From: Metallyticus violacea
Taxonomy: Eukaryota > Arthropoda > Insecta > Mantodea > Metallyticidae
Reading direction: 5' to 3'
DNA: 64,000 bases
Assembly: GCA_030762175.1 (NCBI GenBank)
Contig: CM060841.1
Coordinates: 12,312,501-12,376,500 of the forward strand
Shown here: one piece after another, positions 56,155-64,000 of the stretch
How positions within the stretch are numbered: the stretch's first letter is position 1
Layout of the letters: the number at the start of each line of letters is the position of its first letter
Translations under genes and position numbers: made by a program
Notes under the pieces: model-generated
What the model was told of the DNA's origin: nothing
The model's input: only the letters and a program-made list of their open reading frames with translations
Databases searched by the model: none

Positions 56155-57765
56155 CATGTATCTGGCATTAATTCTGGACACTTTAAAGAATTTTGTTAAA
56201 TACTACATTAAGCTTTTGATTTTAATTTAAATGTATGCTCTTACTGAAGTCAAATTTTCAGGAAAATTACACAAACATATCTTAATGTTCAATGTTTCAA
56301 AAATGAGCAAACTAAATTACAATTACTACATACCTCAACAACAGCTGTAAATGGTACATTCATACGGATTATTGTAACTACTTTGTGTTAATATTTTGTT
56401 GGATATTCATTTGATATGATTACTGCCTCGGCTCTTCGTGCCGTTGAGTTGTAGATCTTGTGGTTTTATCATTCTAAACCAGGATTGGATGATGGCCTCT
56501 AGCAGTTCCTTCTTATTACTGGGATTCAGATGATACCAAAACTTTCAGCCTTGACCACAAGTTTTCAATTGGGTTGGGGTAAGGACTATTCCCTGGCCAA
56601 GGAACATGTATGATAGTCCCTGAACCATTTCTGACTGATTCTAGAGGTATACGCTATCTGCTGGAAGATGCACCGCTGACTGTCACCTCCAAACAAATAA
56701 CGAATAGTGGGCAGAAATTTTAAATCTAAGACCTGTTCTTGATATTTTTTTTTAGCATTAATGTTCTTTTCTAACACTGCTAGGCGCTCTACATCATGCC
56801 TTATCATGCTTCTCCATAAGATGATTTATAGTGGCGTGGTGCACTCGGGTAACATGTTCTCACCTGTTTGGCGATGCACAAGCCTGATGTCATCACTTTC
56901 AAAGATGTTTTTTCTTCGCTCCAAATGACTTTACCCCAATGCCTGAGTGCGCAAGCTCACTCCACGCACTGTTGCCTCTGCTTTTGGTTGAGATAGGCTT
57001 CTTTCTCGGGGTCCTCGCTCATAGACCATTTTCGCAAAGTTTTTGTCTGGTTGTTCGGTCAGAGACTTGCAGCCTCGAAGTTCTCAAGATTGCATCTATA
57101 TTTTACCCTACGTCGGCGATCTGGTAGAGAAAGACGGCAGGTTTTGCGGCAGTCTTGAGCAGTTAATTTTGGTTTTCTGCCACTTCTTGCAGACTTTCTT
57201 GTGCTCTCAGTTACTTCGTATTGCTTGCAAACTTTCTTAATGCCTGAACCTTTTCGATATTTCTTCTTAGGAATATCCTTGTTCGCGAAGTGTTACTTCC
57301 TTATTATTTTTACTTGGTGACCAATCAGCGCTTTTTGTCTTAGGAGACATTATTCAAATTACAGGATCACTTTTCAACTCACCCTGTAAGATATTCACTT
57401 CACGAAAGTTAGCTACCAACTGCTATACAACAATGATGATCACACTTGACTTAGGTATCCAGAGAGCACAACAATCGAACACAAGAGCTCTATTGATTGA
57501 AAACACAATAATTACACAACAATTATGTTATTGCTGCGCTAAGATGGTACTACTGAAGTCACTGAATGGTGTTAATTAAACTTGTTTTTAATATCTACAC
57601 AGAGTGTAGCATGTTCCAGCTTTCTTAATAAATATGATACAAAAACGTCACAGACAAAATAAAAACGCCATCTGTTGATTTAGGACAACACAATCTTTGT
57701 ATATCTTGTAAAATTAAAAAAGGAAAAAATTTTATGAAAAGTGTTTAGAATTAATGCCACTACTG
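56155..57765 (-). mobile_element. Tc1-like DNA transposon with both ends
   Basis: Terminal inverted repeats: left CATGTATCTGGCATTAATTC and right (reverse complement) CAGTAGTGGCATTAATTCTA, continuing ACACTTT on both. TA dinucleotides flank at 56153-56154 and 57766-57767. The minus-strand transposase remnant starts MSPKTKSADWSPSKNNKEVT (57350) and EEISKRFRH (helix-turn-helix), passes MIRHDVERLAVLEKN (56807), and ends PNPIENLWSRLK (56575-56540), the C-terminal DDE block. Frameshifts and stops make it inactive. Confidence 0.88.
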
Positions 57766-58089
57766 TAGTAGCAAAAATCACGGGCAGTTACTGCAATACT
57801 TTCGCAAGGAAATAGGGGGATATGGAGTCAAAAATGAATTTCGACCTGGAGAACTAACAGAAATAAGAACGTGGCTGAATCATTGTCAGCGACGAGGTTC
57901 TTTCTAGCATGAGAGCCGTGATTTCTGTCCAAGAGATTTATTAGATTGGGTACGACCACAGCAGTGTGCACCATGCTGGTCGAATTAGCCAATTCTTTAA
58001 CCAACATCCCTATGTGCACATCGTGCACTGCCTGACTTCTCCTTCTTCCACAAGATATAAGACCTGTAGATCTTGTTCATTTCCATAGG
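57766..58089. other. intergenic, nothing recognised
   Basis: Spacer between Tc1 and SINE. Confidence 0.5.
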
Positions 58090-58372
58090 TTGTCGTTAAC
58101 ACTGTCATTCATATTTGCCTCCTAACCCCAAGGTCGCGGGTTCAAATTCGTCCGGGATCGATGTATTTTTTCGGGCGTAAAAATCGTAAGTATGGTTTCC
58201 TCCGGAAGGGAAGTAAAGCCGTGGGTCCCGTGTCGTACATTTACGGCGCGAAAAAGAACCTCCAGCCTGAAAGAGAGGCCTCTGAGCAAAATCTGTCGGC
58301 AGTTTCACGCCCTGATTTGAATGGGGCGCTGAAGACCTGAGATGTTAAAGAGCGTCCGTAATTAAAACCATA
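58090..58372 (+). repeat. tRNA-derived SINE (family A)
   Basis: Plus-strand copy with a decayed head (TTGCCTCCTAACCCCAAGGT, B box GCGGGTTCAAATTC) and a well-kept body: GTGGGTCCCGTGTCGTACAT and GACCTGAGATGTTAAAGAGC. Confidence 0.88.
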
Positions 58373-59292
58373 AACTTAGGTTTATCGTGCATTTAATAAC
58401 ACTATACCTTCAATATGTTTGATGTCTTGAATAACTTACTCCAGTGCATTCACTACAGCAAGAAATTACGGGTAACGTCATTCATTTTTTCTGCACCTAT
58501 ACACATTGTTTAGCACCAGGTGCGTAACAAATTGAGAGCAACATTTGAAAGCTCTATTCCAAAAATTAAAAGATTGAATTCAGTTGAAAACACTACTACA
58601 TTTGCATCACTGTCATAAACTGCTTATGTATGTTGTTTCAATGTGGATTTTTGCTAGTGCCTCGGATGTTTTTGTCAGTGATTTGGAAAGAGCGAGCATT
58701 TCGAATGTTCCGTTTGACCAGTGCCATGTCACCGCAAGTCAAAGTGGGAACATCACTTTTTTTTTTTTCAATTCCGTGTACAGTAGTTTTCACGGACGCC
58801 TAGAAACGTCCTCCACTGCTTTTCTCTTCAACAAGTTACTAAATGTTTCTCTGTTAAGGCTTTGATCTGTTGGTTTTTCATGATAAAAGATTTTTTGAGA
58901 ATTTTTCTATGTGCAGTTACCTGGATTGGTTTTAATGAAACGGTTACACGGTGAAGAGCACCAATCCCGACATGGTCTCCCTTCAAGTTCTTGTAATAAC
59001 CTCTCACAGTAAACTGTTCGATCCTCTCACTTTTCATGACCGCCATGCGGTCACTCACTCTCTTGTGTATGACAGGAGAGTTTCTGACAAAGACATTGCA
59101 ATGGAAATAGAGGAACTTTCAGAAAGAAAAAAATTGTACAAACATTGATCTTGTTGCCAACCTTCAAAACTACAATCTTTAGATTGTAACTTCATAGTGT
59201 TTTACAAACAAAATTATTTTTTTTTTAAATATTTTACTAAAGTATAACAGCTTAATAAACCAGGTATATCTTCACACACTGGCACTCAGTTT
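58373..59292. other. intergenic with unassigned open frames
   Basis: Two modest frames (58584-58865 plus, 59058-58828 minus) have non-random-looking composition but no family I recognise. They could be transposon debris. Confidence 0.4.
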
Positions 59293-60388
59293 ACTAAGGT
59301 CCCATTCACAATGAAAACGTAAACGTAATAAAATAAGAAGTAACACGTTAACTTAGTAGTACGTAGGCATTCACAATGAAAGACGCAAACGTACGTGTTA
59401 GTCAATGAAAAATAAGAGCAAGCGAAGATCAACTAACAGCTGATTGAAAATGGCTGCTTCTGAGCACTCGGCGGTACATGCAAAGTGCAGTAACTAATTT
59501 GCTTGGAGTAATATGAGCAAAGATAGCTTTCTTATAATGCAATTAATCTTTTGTTCATTGAGGACATTCTGTCTACAAAGTCTCTGATCTTCAACTCTCT
59601 GTGCATTAACTTGCCCTTACACGGAGCCCGGAAATAAGTGCAATTCCTGCTGCTAGCTGCTGCAAGTCCCGAGCGACAGCGGAGAGAGCCGAACTACTGT
59701 GCGTGGCCACAGTATAAATATTGCATGTATTATGTTAAACTTAATGTAACTTACACCTTGTCCTCCGTAACTTTTAAATATAAATTAATAGGGGATTGTT
59801 AGGCGGGTAAAATATTGCAACGGTGGCAAATCTGCTCTTATTGGCATTCGCAATTAACTCATATAACTAACTCTAACCTCGGTAAATTATAATTTACTAA
59901 CCGGTTTCTAGTGAATCCTAGAAACAGGTGGACCCAGTAATTTTTGGTAAATATAAGTTGATAGGGGTGAGTAAATCACTGTAATGGTGGCAAAACTCCT
60001 TTGATTGCAGCAGAAAAAAATCATAAACATCAATTTATGGGAATGCGTGGTACCATTCGCTTGAAAGCCTTATTATCTAGCTCTCCGTGGAAGCCACTAC
60101 CTTCGGCTCTCTCGCTCGGGACTTGCAGCAGCAAGAGCAAGAGTTGCATTTGTTTTCCGTACTCCGTGTATGGATAAAATTCTACAATAGAGCAGCTCTG
60201 TCCTGATTGGCTGATTTCTTAAGTTTAAGTTAGACGTAGACGCAAACCTTGTACCTTGTAAGCTTCTAAGTGTAGGTTTATTTTTATGTTTAAGTGATTC
60301 ATTATGAATGGTTCCATTACAAACATAGCATCTAGCTTTTACGTTTAAGTTTACGTTACGTTTCATTTTCATTGTGAATGTGGCCTTA
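59293..60388. mobile_element. non-autonomous DNA element with long, nested inverted repeats
   Basis: Left end AAGGTCCCATTCACAATGAA and right end (reverse complement) TAAGGCCACATTCACAATGA continue as AAACGTAAACGT-rich sequence. The CATTCACAATGAAA motif recurs inside the left arm (59369). A second inverted pair of about 85 bp (59617-59705 and 60083-60170) shares CTGCAAGTCCCGAGCG and GAGAGCCGAA. Two internal segments (near 59771 and 59937, ATAGGGG..GGTGGCAAA) are direct repeats. No transposase frame. Superfamily not determined. Confidence 0.7.
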
Positions 60389-61469
60389 AACGAGATAAGT
60401 AAACAAGTACGCGTCCCTAAGTTACGACTTCATTAAAAATGTCTCGTTGGCGGCGCAACTAAAATCGTCCTCCTGGCAAGGTTACTTAGGGGTCAACGCA
60501 TGGGTTCCTCCCTGGATTTATTCTTTGGTGAAAACTTATGCCTGAAGAGCGTGGGGTCATTATCCTGGTCTCACTGGGTCGCGGAGGAAGTAACGCAATA
60601 ATGGTATGAAGGGACACTGTAGGGTTTCTTTATCTCCTTTCATTCCATATTAAGGTTGACTAAATAGATTTCAGAAGTCTCAAGTGTTTAGGGCAAATCA
60701 ACAACAATTTAAGAAGAAACGTTACTGAAAGTAATACGAAATATCAGCAAGAAGAGGAGGAAAGTTAAAAAGTGGAAAAAATAAAATGTATATTTATCCT
60801 TATGTGGGGAATGTGAAACACAAGAATTGCCATCTCAGGCACAACAATGTGAAATAGAAATGCCTGTGCTCGCTCAGTAAACTACTCCGCCTGACAGAAG
60901 CCCAGAGACCTGCGCTTTACATGAGGATGATTGCTTATTTTCTTCCTGTCCACTATAATCGTTAGCAGTAATAGATTTGTCCTCGGTCCACCGCGTTAAG
61001 TTATTCCACTTGCGTGAGACAGTTGAGGCCGGCTGTAAACAGCCTCTCTTGCGTCACCCATCGTTAATTCGTGTGGTGAAGGAAGCATAAACCACGTTCT
61101 AATACGCTCCATTTTTGTGGTCACACACTCAGATTATTGCTGCTAGAAGTGTCATCCTCATGATGTCACCCCCAAGAATACAACAAGTCTGCCGGAAGGA
61201 CACCTACTTCATAAATCATCCTTGTGCCGCGAGTACATTCTATTATCGCATTCTTTTTCTCGGGACTTCTATGGCAAAGTAAGCGACTTATCCTAGGTAA
61301 TACAAAGAGGGCGCAGAACAAAACAACAATAATAACCTGTTAACATAATTTAATAAGCCTACTTTACGCAGAGAAGATATAGTCAAAAACTTAAAAAATT
61401 AACTTCCCCCCCCCCCCCCAAGGAATCCTCATTTGTTCATCTGGCTATAATCTCGCAGCAGATTTCCTA
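60389..61469. other. intergenic, GC-richer than average
   Basis: No recognised gene. It includes a GC-richer segment at about 60870-61330 and a run of 14 Cs near 61406-61419. Confidence 0.45.
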
Positions 61470-61638
61470 CCTGTGGGTCCTGTGTCGTAAATTTACGGTA
61501 CGAAAAAGAACCTCAAGCCTGAAAGAAGAGGCCTCTGAGCAAAATTTGTTGGCCGTTTCACGCCCTGAATTGAATGGGACGCTGATGACCTGAGATGTTA
61601 AAGAGCATCCGTAAATAAATCAATTAAAAAGAAAAAAC
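61470..61638 (+). repeat. tRNA-derived SINE (family A), 5' truncated
   Basis: 3' half only: GTGGGTCCTGTGTCGTAAAT, AAAGAACCTCAAGCCTGAAA, AGAGGCCTCTGAGCAAAATT and GACCTGAGATGTTAAAGAGC with an A-rich tail. Confidence 0.88.
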
Positions 61639-62326
61639 ATTTCCTACAATACGAAACATAACCTAACAAAAATAAAAACAATTGAGTGATACACTTCAAG
61701 ATGTAAATGAGTGTATTTCTATGACTATTCTGTGCGAACAACAAATGAATGTTACTTTAAAATGCATTCGTACAATAAATTAAAATAAACACTCTTAATG
61801 TGTATGACAAAATCAAAATAGAAATAACTAACAATAAGTATCAAGTAAAATACACTAAAATCTATCGACCGAAAGGTAGACACAAGGTGAGAGAAACTTC
61901 ATCTAATTGCTTATCTCTCAACGAGAGATAAATCACATAAAGACATGAAAAGATGGATGCAAAGAATGCCTTTGGGTATAAGAAAGTAATAAAAGAAGAA
62001 ACAATTTTAAGATGCTAATGTAGGCATGAAGTAAAAGGGAAAATTAAAAGTCTACTCCGTTAATGTTAAATTCAGTAAATAACGACTCCATTATCTCAAG
62101 ACACTATGAAAGATATCACAGAAAAATTTTGACTATATAGGTGCTGTTTATAAGTTTACTGATCTACTTATATTTCTTATAAAAGAAGATACAATTTTTC
62201 GCTTATTTACACGATTTTAAATACAATTTATTCATTGATTATTTTATTATAAATTAGCTAATGAACAGATTATCTCAAAACTAGTTCCATATATCAGTAA
62301 TATGGTGGTGTTGTTACCTTAAATTT
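61639..62326. other. intergenic, nothing recognised
   Basis: AT-rich spacer before the Kolobok remnant. Confidence 0.5.
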
Positions 62327-63939
62327 TTATTTACTTATCTTTAGTAGTTTCTGAGAAAATGGGTCATTTACAGTACAAAATTTTATTTGCAGAAAAGTTA
62401 ATTTAAATTTGTTTAACTCAAAAATATTTGGAGATATAGTCAGAATCCTCAACATCTTCCTCTTGAAGCCCGCTCTTCTTAAGAGTTGATCACGTTGCAG
62501 TAAGACTACAGTGCTCTTTCCTACTTTATTCCTAAATGTTGTAATCCTACCTACATTAAAAGTTAGCACAGCATCAAAAGTTCCTAATTCTAAAGTTTTT
62601 CTGCACACAAATATATTCTTTGGTATATGAGATGAAGTGATGCTGTTGAAAGATTTGTTTACATTTTGTATCTTACCATGAAGACACTTGACAAGAGCTG
62701 TGAATGTGCCAGGTTACTGTACACATGGCCAACATTACAGCTTTATCATTTGGGATTTTTGCGATTATTCTCACCAACAATACCACAGCTTCAGTTTGGA
62801 GGTACTGGCACATTTCAATTGAACATATGTTGTGGAGTGTTTAGTATCTGTAGAGATACAATGAAAACATGTGGCTCTGGCTATTCTCATAGTTTTTTTT
62901 TTCTAAATCACCCACTTTATCTCTAATGGCTTTATCATAACAGTACTCCAGTGGTATCAGGGAGCCAACCCCTGATAGTCTTTTCATCAGAGAGTGGTAT
63001 TTTGCCTAACTGTAGTTTAACTTTCTCATCCTTCTACCTAACCTTTATTGCACATTCCATTTTTTACTAAAATGTCTCCATATGGCTTACTATCACACAC
63101 ACATCTTTGTAAGAGTAACCATCTGCTAGAAATTCAAATACTTGCCACCTTTCTTCTGTTCTGAGCTATGGAAAATACTGATCATTGCTGTAGCCCCCAT
63201 ACCTCCACTGTTCTCATTATAATTTTTCCTAGACTCTCCTCTGTGTTGTTTACTAAGTTTTTATTTTTGTGTACATACATAGCAGCATTTAGATAGGATG
63301 TCAACATCTACCACTTTACCTGTATTAATACTTGTTGCAATGGCATCCAATCTTCCACAGCCTCTTTCATGGTGTCATATGCTATTAATTTCACACTCTC
63401 AAATGTATTTTGAAAAATTTGTAGGGGGGTGTGGCAATGTTTAAAAGGCTACATACAACTTTTCCTGATGAAAACCACTTGCCTATACACCTAAGCCCAT
63501 AAAAATATCTTACATTAGTTTCGAATATTTAAGTACTTTTGCATTTGTCTTACATCTAAAAATCTTTACGCATTTCACAGTTAATGCAATGGATATTCAA
63601 AGAAGAATCCAACCCATTTCTCTTATTAAATTTTCAGGTTAATTTGATTTGACATTCACAAAAACTACAGCTAACACTATCACACAATGTAAAGCTTAAT
63701 ATATCCAAATCTCTAATGATATTACTGTATTTATATTTACTGTTATTTAATTCCTTCTTGGAGTTGCTGGAAGGAGAAGAGTACGGGGCCAATTTTTCCA
63801 CCTGTTGATTGTCCTTCGTTGCACGTGTGCACAAGATTTGTTCTGTAATGCCAATTTCCCTTATTTTTGCGCTTCTAAAACACACTTTTTGCTTAGTCTT
63901 TGTAGAAGCACTACATTTATACAAAAGATCATTAAACAA
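62327..63939 (-). pseudogene. Kolobok/Mutator-type transposase remnant
   Basis: Minus-strand pieces in order: CSFCECQIKLT with NKRNGLDSSLNIHCINCE (63680-63560, Cys-rich N-terminal part), VRYFYGLRCIGKWFSSGKVV and CSLLNIATPPYKFFKIH (63510-63410), FEFLADGYSYKDVCDSKPYG and DILVKNGMCNK (63130-63050), then SHMFSLYLQ, LHGKIQN..KSFNS and CRKTLELGTFDAVLTFNVGR (62700-62530). The order and motifs (DG-S..KPYGDI, CLHGKTQN-N-S, DAV..FN-G) fit the Kolobok-type DDE transposases. Multiple stops and shifts. Termini not found. Confidence 0.75.
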
Positions 63940-64000
63940 CGCAAAAAATAACCAATATACTTAGAACAAATCAGACTGAATCAAAACTTTCTGCAGAAAA

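Noticed and set aside
58584..59148. Overlapping frames on both strands suggesting a gene
   Set aside because: No recognisable domain and no convincing splice-site pairing.
61403..61420. Homopolymer C/G runs here and near 21352, 23290, 53481 and 54161
   Set aside because: Simple sequence; no element boundary or regulatory role can be argued from them.

Overview
The window is AT-rich nuclear DNA from an animal, most likely an insect with a large, repeat-filled genome. The signs are two spliced metazoan genes with long introns, many decayed transposons, and tRNA-derived SINEs. I cannot name the species from sequence alone.

Layout. Two divergently transcribed genes share a 254-bp gap at 6335-6588. 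MED19 (Mediator subunit 19) runs leftwards, with two coding exons at 6334-6151 and 2146-1614. FTSJ3/Spb1 (pre-rRNA 2'-O-methyltransferase) runs rightwards in 14 coding exons from 6589 to 26650. Both reading frames join cleanly through GT-AG introns into complete proteins of 238 and 859 residues. Right of 26.7 kb I recognise no complete host gene. One isolated, well-bounded exon-like segment lies on the minus strand at 39466-39572. Everything else identifiable is mobile DNA.

Mobile DNA. The FTSJ3 introns hold a pogo/Tigger remnant, a mariner with a SINE nested in it, the RNase H end of a LINE, and several Penelope-like elements (PLEs) with GIY-YIG endonuclease domains. The right half holds more PLE ends (28-36.6 kb), a deleted element with a DUF4817-like N-terminus (32 kb), a LINE split by a Tc1 element (42.4-47 kb), a second LINE split by a SINE (52-54 kb), a Tc1 with both ends (56-57.8 kb), a long-inverted-repeat element (59.3-60.4 kb) and a Kolobok/Mutator-type transposase remnant (62.3-63.9 kb). 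At least six copies of one tRNA-derived SINE, two of a second and one of a third are scattered through it.

Main discovery. About eleven hammerhead-ribozyme motifs (core CTGANGA, then a stem, then GAAA) lie at the 3' ends of the PLE copies and in a short palindromic element. Stem II is paired in most copies although its sequence differs, which is compensatory evidence for a conserved RNA fold. In several PLE copies the ribozyme sits inside the last 15-20 sense codons of the reading frame, so the same bases encode the protein C-terminus and the ribozyme. All copies carry an extra T between the core and stem II, and the frame GAN-GAT explains it. A 223-bp palindromic element at 13490-13712 has one nearly intact hammerhead, 43-bp perfect inverted arms and a 12-bp target duplication. 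A 199-bp relative at 22311-22509 has an 11-bp duplication. They look like non-autonomous, retrozyme-like derivatives mobilised by the PLEs.
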